A stretch of DNA of 64,000 nucleotides, from contig NZ_JAME01000014.1 in assembly GCF_000521865.1 (NCBI RefSeq), positions 1 to 64,000 on the forward strand, read 5' to 3'. A model generated the notes under the pieces. It was given only the letters and a program-made list of their open reading frames with translations, ran no database searches and was not told where the DNA came from. Positions 1 through 8,390 of the stretch are shown here, piece after piece (the stretch's first letter is position 1; every line of letters begins with the position of its first letter). The translations under genes were made by a program, and so were the position numbers. The DNA comes from Roseivivax isoporae LMG 25204 (GTDB lineage Bacteria > Pseudomonadota > Alphaproteobacteria > Rhodobacterales > Rhodobacteraceae).

Positions 1-345
1 ACCGGCACCGACGTCGCCATCGACGCGGCCGACGTCGTGCTGATGTCGGGCGACGTCACCGGCGTTGCGAACGCGGTTGCGGTCAGCCGCGCCACCATGC
101 GCAACATCCGCCAGAACCTGTTCTGGGCGTTCGGCTACAACACCGCGCTGATCCCGGTGGCGGCGGGGGTGCTCTATCCGCTGAACGGCACGCTCCTGTC
201 GCCGGTGCTGGCCGCGGGCGCCATGGCGCTGTCGTCGGTCTTCGTGCTGTCGAACGCGCTGAGATTGCGGTGGACCGCACCCGCGCAGGCGGCGGAGCGG
301 GCGCCCCTCCGGGCGTCGCGTCCCGCCGCCGCTTCGGCCGCATGA
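1..345 (+). CDS. Heavy-metal P-type ATPase, C-terminal fragment
   Basis: The frame is open from base 1 and ends at 345, so only the last 114 residues are present. The fragment opens with [16 protein letters not shown], the conserved P-domain hinge motif of P1B ATPases (Cu+ or Zn2+/Cd2+ exporters). The last pair of membrane helices follows, at roughly residues 45-85. In the family the protein exports metal from the cytoplasm using an aspartyl-phosphate cycle. The metal-binding CPC/CPx motif and N-terminal domains lie outside the window, so the metal cannot be decided; the hinge resembles copper-type members. The tail after the last helix is Ala/Arg-rich and looks unstructured. Confidence 0.85.
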   Translation, partial: TGTDVAIDAADVVLMSGDVTGVANAVAVSRATMRNIRQNLFWAFGYNTALIPVAAGVLYPLNGTLLSPVLAAGAMALSSVFVLSNALRLRWTAPAQAAERAPLRASRPAAASAA

Positions 346-422
346 GCCGCGAGATGGCGTGTTGCCGTGCCGGACGGGCAGTGCGATGGTGAGCCCTCAC
401 GGGGCCGGAGGCTGGACACGCG

Positions 423-1154
423 ATGACGGGCGGAACGCTACTGCTGACGGGGGCGAGCCGCGGAATCGGGCACGCCACGGTCAAGGTCTTCCAGGCGGCG
501 GGGTGGCGGGTGCTGACCGTGTCGCGCACGGCCTTCGACGAGCGCTGCCCGTGGCATGCGGGATCGACGGACCATTTCCAGGGTGACATCGCCGAGCCCG
601 GCTCGCGCGCGGCGCTCGTCGCGCAGGTGCGCGACACCCTCGGGCCCGAGGGGCTGACGGCCATCGTCAACAATGCCGGCATCTCGCCCAAGGGCCCCGA
701 CGGCGAACGCATGGGCATCGCCGAAAGCGACGACGGGCTCTGGCAGCAGGTGCTCGGCGTGAACCTGATCGGGCCCGCGGCGCTCATGCGCGACCTCCTG
801 CCGGAACTCGAGGCGGCGCGGGGCGCGGTGGTGAACGTGGGCTCGATCGTCGGCTCGCGCGTGCATCCCTTCGCCGGCGCGGCCTATGCCTGTTCCAAGG
901 CGGCGCTGGCCGCGCTCACCCGGGAAGCCGCGGCCGAACTCGGGCCGCGGGGCATCCGCGTCAACATGGTCACGCCCGGCGAGATCGAGACCGAGATCCT
1001 GTCGCCCGGGACCGAGGAGATGATCGCGGAGATCCCGCTGCGCCGTCTCGGCACGCCGGACGAGGTCGCGCGCGTGGTGCTGTTCCTGTGCTCGCCGCAG
1101 GCGTCCTACGTGAACGGCGCCTCAATCGACGTGAACGGGGGCCAGCACGCCTGA
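423..1154 (+). CDS. SDR family NAD(P)-dependent oxidoreductase
   Basis: This 243-residue protein has the classical short-chain dehydrogenase layout. The cofactor motif TGASRGIG is at residues 9-16, NNAG at 83-86, the catalytic Ser is near 141, and the YxxxK pair is Tyr155 and Lys159. The length is normal for a classical SDR. An Arg about 20 residues after the Gly motif (around residue 35) would favour NADP(H), but this is only a hint. The substrate cannot be read from the sequence. The gene stands alone on the plus strand between the ATPase and a convergent cell-wall hydrolase, so context does not help. Confidence 0.9.
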   Translation: MTGGTLLLTGASRGIGHATVKVFQAAGWRVLTVSRTAFDERCPWHAGSTDHFQGDIAEPGSRAALVAQVRDTLGPEGLTAIVNNAGISPKGPDGERMGIAESDDGLWQQVLGVNLIGPAALMRDLLPELEAARGAVVNVGSIVGSRVHPFAGAAYACSKAALAALTREAAAELGPRGIRVNMVTPGEIETEILSPGTEEMIAEIPLRRLGTPDEVARVVLFLCSPQASYVNGASIDVNGGQHA

Positions 1155-1162
1155 CGGGCGGC

Positions 1163-1687
1163 TCAGCCCCCGGTCAGGCCCTCGACCGGCGCGGGCGGTG
1201 TCGGCCGCGTGACGAGGTGCGGGCGGCGCTTCTCGTAGAAGGCGTTGCCGCCCGTGGTCACCACGTAATGCATGTTGTCATAGCCCGCCCGGTAGGTCGC
1301 CGCGTGGAAGAACCGCGCGCGCTCGATCATCGGGTGACGTTCGCCGGCGAGGGTCGCGATGGCCGTCTCGCGGGCGACGGCGGCCCAGGGGCCGTCCATG
1401 GTCCGGGTCAGGACGCCCGGCGCGAACTGGTTGGGCTGACCCACCACGGCGCAGACCGTGTCGGGAAAGTCGGGCGAGGCCAAGCGGTTCATCACCACGG
1501 TGCCGACCGCGACCATGCCGTCGCGGCTCGACCGGACGGATTCGAAGAACATCGCGCGCGCCATGCAGTCGACCTCGGTCTGGCGCAGCGACACGATCCG
1601 TTCCGACTGGCCGCAGGCCGAAAGCGCCACGAGCGCCGCAAGCCACAGGGCGCCCCGCCGCGCCGTCCGCTGCCGTTTCCCTGCCAT
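1163..1687 (-). CDS. SleB-like cell wall hydrolase, lipoprotein
   Basis: This 174-residue protein begins with a basic, hydrophobic signal and a lipobox-like ALSAC, so it is probably lipidated at Cys26. The body matches the Hydrolase_2/SleB fold (PF07486). It has the CMARAMFFES stretch containing the family's catalytic Glu, then VGTVVMNRLASPDFPDTVCAVV and a C-terminal HAATYRAGYDNMHYVV segment. Family members cleave peptidoglycan glycan strands and are widespread in alphaproteobacteria as solitary enzymes. The gene lies downstream of dctM in the same direction but is separated from it by two hairpins, so it is probably its own transcription unit. Confidence 0.82.
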   Translation of the reverse strand: MAGKRQRTARRGALWLAALVALSACGQSERIVSLRQTEVDCMARAMFFESVRSSRDGMVAVGTVVMNRLASPDFPDTVCAVVGQPNQFAPGVLTRTMDGPWAAVARETAIATLAGERHPMIERARFFHAATYRAGYDNMHYVVTTGGNAFYEKRRPHLVTRPTPPAPVEGLTGG

Positions 1688-1720
1688 TCCGTCCCCCCCG
1701 GTCGGTCCTGTCCTCTGTCG

Positions 1721-1769
1721 CGCCCGTCTCTAACGGGCGGGGGCCGGCGCGGCAATCGTCGCCGCGCCG
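1721..1769. terminator. Two GC-rich hairpins between dctM and the hydrolase gene
   Basis: Two perfect inverted repeats lie back to back. CGCCCGT/ACGGGCG (1721-1727 and 1733-1739) has a 5-nt loop, and CGGCGCGGC/GCCGCGCCG (1745-1753 and 1761-1769) has a 7-nt loop. They lie just after the dctM stop in its direction of transcription. Neither has a clear T-run, so termination rather than mRNA stabilisation is an inference. Confidence 0.5.
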
Positions 1770-1781
1770 CGCCGGCGGATC

Positions 1782-3098
1782 TCAGAGCCAGGCGATGCCC
1801 GGAAAGGCTATGAGCACCGCCAGCGCCAGCACCTGCAGCGCGATGAAGGGCAGGAGCGAGCGGAAGATGTCACCGAGGCTGATGTCGGGCGGCGCCACCG
1901 ATTTCAGGTAGAACGCTGCCGGCCCGAACGGCGGCGACAGGAAGCTCACCTGCATGTTCATGCAGAACACCACCCCGAACCAGACAGGGTCGAAGCCGAG
2001 GTCGGTGATGATCGGCACGAAGATCGGCATGGTCAGCAGCGCGATGCCCACCCAGTCGAGGAACATGCCCAGCACGAAGAGGATCACCATCATGAAGATG
2101 AGGATGACGTGGGGGTTGTCCGACACCCCGGTGATCAGCGCCGACACGAAATCGATGCCGCCCATGAGGTTGAACACGCCCACGAGCGCCGAGGCGCCGA
2201 TCCCGATCCAGACGATCATGCCCACGGTCTGCAGCGTCTGCAACGCCGCGTCCTTGAGCAGCGTGAAGGTGAACTCGCCGCGCACGACGGTGGACAGGAT
2301 CACGCCCGCGACCCCCACGGCCGAGGCCTCGGTCACGCTGGCGATGCCGCCGTAGATCGAGCCGAGCACCGCGATCACCACGAGGATCGGCAGGACGAGC
2401 CCGCGCAGGAGCCGGAGCTTTTCCGACGTGGACGGCGCGGGCCCGGTCAGCGCCGGCGCCGCCTTGGGGTCGAGCCAGGCGCGGATCAGCACGTAGGCCA
2501 CGTAGAACCCCGCGAGCATCAGGCCCGGGATGAGCGCCGCCTGGAAGAGGTCACCCACCGACACGTTCGCGGTCAGCCCGTAGATGATGAGCACGATGGA
2601 GGGCGGCACCATGGTCCCGAGCGCGCCGCCCGCGCAGACGACGCCGATGGCGAGGTTGCGGTCGTAGCCGAGCCGCAGCATCTGCGGCAGCGCGATCAGC
2701 CCCAGCAGAACGACCTCGCCCCCGATGATGCCCGACATGGCGGCGAGGATCACGGCGACGAAGATCGTCTGGATCGCGACGCCGCCGCGCAGCCGCCCGC
2801 CCACCAGCCGCATGGCGTCGAAGAGGTCGCGCGCGATGCCCGACCGGTCGAGAATCGCCGCCATCAGCACGAACATCGGCACCGACACGAAGACGAAGGA
2901 ACCGACGAAGGAATAGACCCGCGAGGTGATGAGCGGCACCGCCATCGGACCGAACCAGCCAAGCGCGAAGACGAGCGCCACGAGCAGCGTGACGAAGGCG
3001 AGCGGGATGCCCGTGACGAGCAGCACCAGCAGCATCGCGAACATCAGGAGCGTCGCGGGACCGACGCCCAGACCCTGCAGAGAACCGAAGATTTCCAT
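1782..3098 (-). CDS. dctM: TRAP transporter large permease (DctM)
   Basis: This 438-residue, very hydrophobic protein has about 12 membrane helices and the DctM signature regions, for example GIPLAFVTLL near the N-terminus, GGALGTMVPPSIVLIIYG mid-protein and the MFLDWVGIALLTMPIFVP segment near the C-terminus. In TRAP systems it forms the ion-coupled transport channel with DctQ and receives substrate from the periplasmic DctP. The start at MEIFGSL is chosen because its ATG overlaps the dctQ stop in a TGATG junction; the longer frame upstream is antisense-type sequence overlapping dctQ. It is the last gene of gntK-dctP-dctQ-dctM. Confidence 0.93.
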   Translation of the reverse strand: MEIFGSLQGLGVGPATLLMFAMLLVLLVTGIPLAFVTLLVALVFALGWFGPMAVPLITSRVYSFVGSFVFVSVPMFVLMAAILDRSGIARDLFDAMRLVGGRLRGGVAIQTIFVAVILAAMSGIIGGEVVLLGLIALPQMLRLGYDRNLAIGVVCAGGALGTMVPPSIVLIIYGLTANVSVGDLFQAALIPGLMLAGFYVAYVLIRAWLDPKAAPALTGPAPSTSEKLRLLRGLVLPILVVIAVLGSIYGGIASVTEASAVGVAGVILSTVVRGEFTFTLLKDAALQTLQTVGMIVWIGIGASALVGVFNLMGGIDFVSALITGVSDNPHVILIFMMVILFVLGMFLDWVGIALLTMPIFVPIITDLGFDPVWFGVVFCMNMQVSFLSPPFGPAAFYLKSVAPPDISLGDIFRSLLPFIALQVLALAVLIAFPGIAWL

Positions 3099-3652
3099 CA
3101 GCGGCGCCCCCGCGCATGGTTCCACGCCAGCACGACGAACTGGACGGCGAGCGCCGCCATCACCAGCAGGAGGAAGATCTTGACGAGGCCCGGATAGGGG
3201 GGGTTCCAGGCGCTGCCCGAGCGTTCCAGCCGGATCGCGCCGTCGGGCGCGAAGGCCGCGCGCGACACCATGAGCCACGCCGCCCACGCGAAGAACGCCG
3301 AGGCCACCGCGCAGACGGCGGAGATGGCGATGTCGAAGAGGCGCCGCATGCGCGGCCCGAGCGTGTCGTAGACCAGCACCACCCGGATGTGGCTGTCACG
3401 CGCGGCGCAGTAGAGCCCGCCATAGACGAAGGCGACCCCGCACAGGAACACAGTCGTCTCGTGCGCCCAGATCGTCGGGTCGTTGAACACGTAGCGCAGC
3501 ACGACCTCCTGGATCAGGATCAGCATCGCGACGACGATGCCCGCGGCAAAGACCAGTCCGCCGCGGTCGACCCAGCGTCCGAGCGCGCCCGCCTCGGGGA
3601 TCGCGCCGCGGTTCTCCCGCACGTCCGGGTGCTCCGGCTCGCTCTCGCTCAT
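3098..3652 (-). CDS. dctQ: TRAP transporter small permease (DctQ)
   Basis: This 184-residue protein has four predicted membrane helices, the normal DctQ size. Its helices include GGLVFAAGIVVAMLILIQEVVLR and the WAHETTVFLCGVAFVYGG segment typical of DctQ. It pairs with DctM in the inner membrane. A strong ribosome site (GGAGGAG) lies 6-7 bases before the ATG. The stop codon shares a base with the dctM start, indicating translational coupling. It follows dctP after a 63-bp gap containing a hairpin. Confidence 0.9.
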   Translation of the reverse strand: MSESEPEHPDVRENRGAIPEAGALGRWVDRGGLVFAAGIVVAMLILIQEVVLRYVFNDPTIWAHETTVFLCGVAFVYGGLYCAARDSHIRVVLVYDTLGPRMRRLFDIAISAVCAVASAFFAWAAWLMVSRAAFAPDGAIRLERSGSAWNPPYPGLVKIFLLLVMAALAVQFVVLAWNHARGRR

Positions 3653-3676
3653 GTGGTGTCTCCTCCCCCTTGCGGT

Positions 3677-3702
3677 CGGCGGGACGCGGAGGCGCCCCGC
3701 CG
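3677..3702 (-). terminator. Intercistronic hairpin between dctP and dctQ
   Basis: An inverted repeat CGGCGGG/CCCGCCG with a 12-nt loop lies between the dctP stop and the dctQ start. Such elements often let the binding-protein gene be expressed above the permease genes, by partial termination or 3' protection. That role is inferred here. Confidence 0.4.
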
Positions 3703-3715
3703 GATCGGTCCGGCC

Positions 3716-4729
3716 TCAGTTCAGCAGGCCCTGGCTCTCGAGATACGCGGTCAGCGCGTCGTAGACCTTCTGCGCGTTCTCCGACCGCTGGGCGACCTTC
3801 TCCCATTCGCCCTGGGCGATGGAGCGGAATTTGGCGCGCTCCTCGTCGGACCAGTCATGCACTGTCACCTCGCCCGAGGCTTTCGCTTCCTCGACCGCGG
3901 CCTGGTCCGCCTCGGCCAGCGCCGCGACCTGCGCCCGCGAGAAGTCGCGCACGGACTGGGTGAGCACGTCCTGCAGCTCGGCCGGCAGCGCGTCCCACTT
4001 CTGCTTGTTCATGCTGATCTCGACGAGCGGCATGGAGTGGAAGCCGGGATAGACCGGGTGCGGCGCCACGTCGTGCAGGCCCTGCGCCTGGTTGGTCGAG
4101 AACACGGTGTAGTCCGCGGCGTCGATCACGCCCTTGTCGAGCGAGGTGAAGACCTCGGAGCCGGGCAGGTTGACCGGCGAGGCGCCGGCCGCCGCGAAGA
4201 CCTGCTGCACCAGCCCCTCGGGCGCGCGCATCTTCAGGCCCTGCAGGTCGTCCACGCCCTCGAGCGGGACGGCCGAGACGAAGGATTCGAGGCCCGGGGT
4301 GGTCGCCCCGATGAAGTGCAGGCCGTAGGGTTCCACGAGCTCGTTCATGAGCTCGGCGCCGCCGCCGTCCTCCATGAAGCCGAACATCTCCTCGGGCGCG
4401 GACCACGCGCCGACCGGGTTCGCGATCAGGCCGAAGGCCGCGTCGCGCCCCGCGAAATAGGAGGTGTCGGTGACGTGCCCGTCGAGGATGCCCGCGGCGA
4501 TGGCGTCCTGCGTCTCGTTGTGCGCGACGATGGATTCGACCGGCAGGAGGTCGATCTCGATGGCGCCGTCCGACATCTCGGCGACGCTCTCGGCCCATTG
4601 CTGCTGCAGCTGGAAGTTCGGGTTGCCCGCGGGATCCGAGGACTGGAAGCGGAACGTGTGCTCCTGCGCAAGGACGGCGCCCGCGCTGAGGCTCAGCGCG
4701 GTCGCGGCGAGAAGGGTACGGATGGTCAT
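3716..4729 (-). CDS. dctP: TRAP transporter substrate-binding protein (DctP)
   Basis: This 337-residue protein has a Sec signal peptide (about residues 1-21, ending LSAGAVLAQ) and the DctP/YiaO-type fold. Typical stretches are LKMRAPEGLVQQVFAAAGASPV, with the conserved substrate-binding Arg, and GVIDAADYTVF. It should bind an organic acid in the periplasm and deliver it to DctQM. The ATG at 4729 is chosen because the signal peptide begins there; the upstream extension is not protein-like. The start lies 2 bp after the gntK stop, so the genes are co-transcribed. The gluconate link comes from gntK and the tandem operators, not from the binding site. Confidence 0.9.
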   Translation of the reverse strand: MTIRTLLAATALSLSAGAVLAQEHTFRFQSSDPAGNPNFQLQQQWAESVAEMSDGAIEIDLLPVESIVAHNETQDAIAAGILDGHVTDTSYFAGRDAAFGLIANPVGAWSAPEEMFGFMEDGGGAELMNELVEPYGLHFIGATTPGLESFVSAVPLEGVDDLQGLKMRAPEGLVQQVFAAAGASPVNLPGSEVFTSLDKGVIDAADYTVFSTNQAQGLHDVAPHPVYPGFHSMPLVEISMNKQKWDALPAELQDVLTQSVRDFSRAQVAALAEADQAAVEEAKASGEVTVHDWSDEERAKFRSIAQGEWEKVAQRSENAQKVYDALTAYLESQGLLN

Positions 4730-4731
4730 GG

Positions 4732-5268
4732 TCAGTTTCCTCCATCTGACATGTCGTGGGTCGAAAGGACGCCGGCCCCGAGAAAGGCCAGCGCGGCGTC
4801 GACGAGCCGCCCGGTCGGGGCGGCCACGTCGAGGTGAAGGCAGTCCGGTCCCGGCGCGGGCGGCTCCAGAAGCGCGAGCTGGCTGTCGAGCAGCGAGACC
4901 GGCATGAAGTGGTCGGTACGGGCCAGCATGCGCTCCGCGAGAAGCGCCCGGTCGCCGTAGAGGTGGATCAGCGTGATCGGGCCGATGCCCGCGCGCAGGC
5001 GATCGCGGTAGGATTCCTTCAGCGCCGAGCAGCTGACGATCGCCCCCGGCGTCGCCCGTGCCGCGGCGGCAATCGCGTCGAGCCACCCCGCCCGCATCTC
5101 GTCGGTCAGCGGGCGCTGCGCGCGCATGGCCGCCACGTTCTGCGGCGGATGAAAGCTGTCGCCCTCGAGGAACGGTCGCCCCGTGCGCCGCGCGAGCGCG
5201 GCCGCGAGCGTCGTCTTGCCGACGCCGCAGGTCCCCATGACGACGATGGTCCGCCCTTGGGCCGTCAT
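4732..5268 (-). CDS. gntK: Gluconokinase
   Basis: This 178-residue P-loop kinase has a Walker A motif GTCGVGKT at residues 12-19 followed by LEGDSFHPPQNVAAM and PLTDEMRAGWLDAI, both highly characteristic of gluconokinase of the GntK/IdnK type. The CSALKESYRDRLR segment is also diagnostic. It phosphorylates gluconate to 6-phosphogluconate, feeding the Entner-Doudoroff or pentose phosphate pathway. The ATG at 5268 has GGGAGG 7 bases upstream; an in-frame ATG 13 codons earlier would lie within the operator region and is rejected. It is the first gene of the operon. Confidence 0.93.
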   Translation of the reverse strand: MTAQGRTIVVMGTCGVGKTTLAAALARRTGRPFLEGDSFHPPQNVAAMRAQRPLTDEMRAGWLDAIAAAARATPGAIVSCSALKESYRDRLRAGIGPITLIHLYGDRALLAERMLARTDHFMPVSLLDSQLALLEPPAPGPDCLHLDVAAPTGRLVDAALAFLGAGVLSTHDMSDGGN

Positions 5269-5291
5269 GTGATCGCCTCCCTCGAATCTGT

Positions 5292-5327
5292 ATGACAGCG
5301 CTTTCATCTAGATGACAGCGCTGTCAT
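5292..5327. promoter_or_regulatory. Tandem LacI/GntR-type operators
   Basis: Two 16-bp palindromes lie in the divergent gap between gntK and the repressor gene. The first is ATGACAGCGCTTTCAT (5292-5307, imperfect) and the second ATGACAGCGCTGTCAT (5312-5327, perfect). Their centres are 20 bp apart, about two helical turns, so two repressor dimers could bind the same face. The central CG and ATGACA arms fit LacI-family operators. They probably autoregulate the repressor and control the gntK-dctPQM operon. Confidence 0.88.
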
Positions 5328-5370
5328 CTGTCAATAAAACGTTGCACGTGAACGTGCGGGGAGGTCGGTC

Positions 5371-6405
5371 TTGTCGGGAACGAAACTGCGGAGGGCTCGG
5401 CTCGCCGATGTGGCGCGGGCGGCAGGCGTCAGCGAATCCACGGTATCGCGCACGCTCCGCGACCCCACGCTGGTGGCCGAGGCGACGCGCCAGCGAATCC
5501 TCGCCGCCGTCGCCGCGACCGGCTACGTGCCGAGTTACGCGGCGCGCGCGCTGGCCTCGGGGCGCGCGGACGTGATCGGCGTGCTGGTTCCGTCGGTGAC
5601 GAACCACGTCTTCACCGACGTGCTCGAGGGCATCTATTCCGGGATCGAAGGCACGGGTTTCGACATCCAGCACGGCAACACGCGTTACCAGCCCGAGCTC
5701 GAGGAGGGCCTTCTGCGCGTCTTCCTCAGCCAGCGGCCCGCCGGGATGATCATCGCGGGCGTCGACCAGACCGACACCTCGCGGCGGCTCCTGGCCGACG
5801 CCCAGTGCCCGGTGGTGCAGATCATGGATATCGGTCCCGAACCCGTCGACATGATGGTGGGCTTCTCGCACGAGGCGGCGGCGCACGCGGCGACCCGGCA
5901 CCTTGTCGACGCGGGCTACCGCAATGTCGCGTTCCTTGGCGCGCAGATGGACCCGCGCACCCTGCGCCGCTTCGCCGGCTACCGCGCGGCCCTGTCCGAA
6001 GCCGGCATGTTCGACGCGGGACGGGTGGAGACCACGGCGGATCCGTCAAGCGTGACGGCGGGCGCGGCGCTCTTCGCGCGCCTCGCCGATCGGTGCCCCG
6101 AAGTGGACGCGGTCTTCTGCAACAACGACGACCTGGCGCTCGGCGTGCTGTTCGAGGCGCTGCGCCGCGGCTTCGACGTGCCTGACCGGCTCGGGCTCTG
6201 CGGCTTCAACGATTTCGAGTTCGCCGCGGCGAGCGAGCCGGGCATCACCAGCGTGCGCACGAACCGGCGCGAGATGGGACGCCGCGCGGTCGAGCTGCTG
6301 CTCGGCCGCCTCGACGGGACGGACCCGGCCGCGCGTGTGGTCGACCTGGGCTTCGAGGTCGTCGCGCGGCGCAGCACAGCCGGACGCGCCGCGATGCCCG
6401 CCTGA
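5371..6405 (+). CDS. LacI-family regulator of gluconate uptake and kinase (GntR-like)
   Basis: This 344-residue protein has an N-terminal LacI helix-turn-helix (residues about 8-55, LADVARAAGVSESTVSRTL with the hinge helix YVPSYAARALASGR) and a periplasmic-binding-protein-like sensor domain. Length and layout match GntR/LacI repressors. The TTG start at 5371 places the first helix correctly and sits behind a purine-rich stretch (GGGGAGGTCGG). It is divergent from gntK with two operators between, so it most likely represses that operon until gluconate or its phosphate binds. Confidence 0.9.
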   Translation: MSGTKLRRARLADVARAAGVSESTVSRTLRDPTLVAEATRQRILAAVAATGYVPSYAARALASGRADVIGVLVPSVTNHVFTDVLEGIYSGIEGTGFDIQHGNTRYQPELEEGLLRVFLSQRPAGMIIAGVDQTDTSRRLLADAQCPVVQIMDIGPEPVDMMVGFSHEAAAHAATRHLVDAGYRNVAFLGAQMDPRTLRRFAGYRAALSEAGMFDAGRVETTADPSSVTAGAALFARLADRCPEVDAVFCNNDDLALGVLFEALRRGFDVPDRLGLCGFNDFEFAAASEPGITSVRTNRREMGRRAVELLLGRLDGTDPAARVVDLGFEVVARRSTAGRAAMPA

Positions 6406-6417
6406 CGCGACCGGTCC

Positions 6418-6849
6418 TCAGGGCACGCGCCGCCCGGGCGGCGGCACCTGCAGCGTCTCGAGGTATCGCGCGACCGCAACGAGGTTCGCGCGCACCTCGC
6501 GGACCATCCCGTTGCCGCTGTCGAAGGGCACGCGCGGCCCCTCGGTCAGCGCGGGCACGACCGGCATGCCGGGCCGGGGCGTGGTGCGGCGCGCGTAGCC
6601 GTCGAGGATCGACATGACTTCGAGCACCGGCCAGACCCCGTCCCGCCGCGCCGCGATGCGCGTGAGATCCGCGGGCTGCAGGCCCGCCGCCGCCGGCCCG
6701 TCGCCCTGGCCGGACGCCCCGTGGCACCCCGCGCATTGGGCGAGGAACAGCGCGCGGCCCTGCACGACCCCGGACTCGGGCGGCGGTGTCTCGGGCCCGC
6801 ATGCCCCGAGGAGGATGCAGGCGAGAACGTGGACGGGGCGGACGGACAT
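6418..6849 (-). CDS. Small c-type cytochrome, lipoprotein-like
   Basis: This 143-residue protein has a short signal ending in a lipobox-like ILLGAC, so it may be membrane-anchored by lipid. One haem c site CAGCH lies near residue 40. The segment ADLTRIAARR...WPVLEVMSILDGYARR is shared with the cytochrome at 8391-8807, showing that the two are paralogues. The likely axial Met lies in PGMPVVPAL. It should carry electrons in the periplasm. AGAGGAG precedes the chosen ATG. The gene is divergent from the phasin-like gene, with an FNR-type box between, which suggests low-oxygen induction. Confidence 0.85.
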   Translation of the reverse strand: MSVRPVHVLACILLGACGPETPPPESGVVQGRALFLAQCAGCHGASGQGDGPAAAGLQPADLTRIAARRDGVWPVLEVMSILDGYARRTTPRPGMPVVPALTEGPRVPFDSGNGMVREVRANLVAVARYLETLQVPPPGRRVP

Positions 6850-6933
6850 GGGGCGGCTCCTCTGCATGCGGCACCGCCGCGGAACGGGCGCGGCGGGCAG
6901 GGGCCACCCTGACGTCCGCGCCGCGGCGCGTCG

Positions 6934-6947
6934 TTGACCTCGATCAA
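6934..6947. promoter_or_regulatory. FNR/FnrL-type box
   Basis: TTGAC-CTCG-ATCAA, a near-perfect FNR-family palindrome, lies in the 160-bp gap between the divergent cytochrome c gene and the phasin-like gene. In Rhodobacteraceae, FnrL activates genes at low oxygen through such sites. Which of the two genes it serves is not resolved. Confidence 0.8.
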
Positions 6948-7009
6948 CGCGCAGGGCGCGCGGACGCGGCAGGATGGACGCGCAAGCGGCGCATCGAAGG
7001 AGGAACATC

Positions 7010-7312
7010 ATGACGAGCGCGACGAAGACGGAGCCCGGTGCCGGGACGGCGGCGCCCGAGGTCCCGGCGGGCATCCGGGCGATGCAGGCATGGGTCGAGA
7101 TCGGCACGGAGCTCTGGGGCTTCCTGGCGGACCGGCTCCTGACCGATGTCGAGACGCAGCGCGCGCTCATGCGCTGCACCAATCCCATCGATGCGCAGGT
7201 GGCGCTCCTGCGGCACGGCCACCGGGCGCTCGAGGATTACCACCGCGAGGCCGGCCGGCTGGTGCAGATGCTGCATCGCGTGCCGGGGGCAGCCGAGGCG
7301 CTCGACGCCTGA
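7010..7312 (+). CDS. Small phasin-like protein
   Basis: This 100-residue protein is soluble, mostly helical and has no signal peptide. Its pattern of amphipathic helices (WVEIGTELWGFLADRLL, then CTNPIDAQVALLRHGHRALEDYHREAGRLVQML) resembles phasin-family proteins, which coat polyhydroxyalkanoate granules. The family assignment rests on pattern only. GAAGGAGG precedes the ATG. It lies downstream of an FNR-type box, in a cassette with cytochromes and a universal stress protein. That fits reports of small phasin-like proteins in oxygen-limited stress regulons, but the function here is inferred. Confidence 0.6.
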   Translation: MTSATKTEPGAGTAAPEVPAGIRAMQAWVEIGTELWGFLADRLLTDVETQRALMRCTNPIDAQVALLRHGHRALEDYHREAGRLVQMLHRVPGAAEALDA

Positions 7313-7357
7313 AGCGGTGCCCGGCCGCGGCGCGGAACGCCGCGGCCGGGAGGGTCC

Positions 7358-8185
7358 TCAATGGGCCACGAGCAGGTTCAGGTCGGTGCGCTGCAGCGCC
7401 TCGCGGGTGACGCCGCCGAGAAGGCTCTGGCGCAAGCGCGAATGGCCGTACGCGCCCATGACGACGAGCCCCGCGCCGATGTCGCGCGCGCAGGCGAGGA
7501 TGTCGCCCGCGACCGACCCGCTGCCCGCCTCCAGCGCGCGCACGTCCGCGTGCACGTCGTGGCGCGACAGGAAGGTCGCCGCGTCGCGCGCGCCCTCGAT
7601 CAGCGCCTGCCGCGTCGCGCCGTCCTTGACCGACACGGCAAGCGCCACGCTGTCCGCGGCCCGCAACACCGGCAGCGCCGCGCGCGCGGCCGCCAGCGCC
7701 ACCGCGCTGCCGTCCCACGCCACGAGCACGGTGCGGTAGTCGGGCTGGGCATCGTTCACGGCCACGAGAACCGGCAGCCGCGCATCGAACAGCATCGCGT
7801 CGAAGAACACCGAATCCCAGTCGCGCGCGCCGGGGCCCAGGGGCCGTGGCAGCACCGCGATGTCGGCGCAGCGCGACTGCCGGACGAAATCGCGCGCGGC
7901 GCCGCCCGCTGGGGCCGGGCGGGTCTGGCAGGTCCAGCGCACGCCCGACCGCTCGAGCCGCATGCGCGCCGCGTCGGCCAGCGTGTCGCACCGGTCCTGC
8001 GCGGTGCCGGCGGTGCGCACCAGCATCGCCGTGCCGTAGAGGCCGATGCCCGGCTCGACCTCCTCCTCGGCAAAGCAGCTGACGTCGAGATGCGCGTCCC
8101 AGTGCCGGGCGTGCTCGATGGCAGCGTCCAGCGCGTCGGAGCCGTGACGGTCGATGAGCGCGGTCGAAACGGTTCTGTAGGTCAT
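7358..8185 (-). CDS. Universal stress protein, two UspA domains
   Basis: This 275-residue protein contains two UspA folds in tandem. The second is the better conserved, with TVLVAWDGSAVALAAARAALPVL around residues 155-180 and the nucleotide-binding GxxGHSRLRQSLLGGVT motif near the C-terminus (GAYGHSRLRQSLLGG). The first domain is more degenerate. Tandem Usp proteins bind ATP and support survival under stasis or low oxygen. The start MTYRTV is chosen because it opens the first beta strand and has AGGAGG upstream. It is divergent from a cytochrome c gene with an FNR-type box in the gap. Confidence 0.88.
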   Translation of the reverse strand: MTYRTVSTALIDRHGSDALDAAIEHARHWDAHLDVSCFAEEEVEPGIGLYGTAMLVRTAGTAQDRCDTLADAARMRLERSGVRWTCQTRPAPAGGAARDFVRQSRCADIAVLPRPLGPGARDWDSVFFDAMLFDARLPVLVAVNDAQPDYRTVLVAWDGSAVALAAARAALPVLRAADSVALAVSVKDGATRQALIEGARDAATFLSRHDVHADVRALEAGSGSVAGDILACARDIGAGLVVMGAYGHSRLRQSLLGGVTREALQRTDLNLLVAH

Positions 8186-8295
8186 GGGCCTTCCTCCTGT
8201 CAGCGGTCCGGTGCGGGCAGCAGGGCGGGACGCCCTGCCGCGGCCGGTCCTGTCGAGTCGTGGGGGCATGATCGCTCGTGCGGACGGCCCGCGCG

Positions 8296-8309
8296 TTGAT
8301 GCGGATCAA
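8296..8309. promoter_or_regulatory. FNR/FnrL-type box
   Basis: TTGAT-GCGG-ATCAA is a perfect palindromic FNR-family site. It lies between the divergent uspA-like gene and the second cytochrome c gene, 82 bp before the cytochrome ATG. Together with the box at 6934 it marks the cassette as probably FnrL-controlled. Confidence 0.87.
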
Positions 8310-8390
8310 GGTCCGCGCGGACGATCCGCGCCATGCTCGGGCTCGCGCCCCGCGGCCGATCCGCCGGGGCAATCGCCGAGGAGAGAGACC

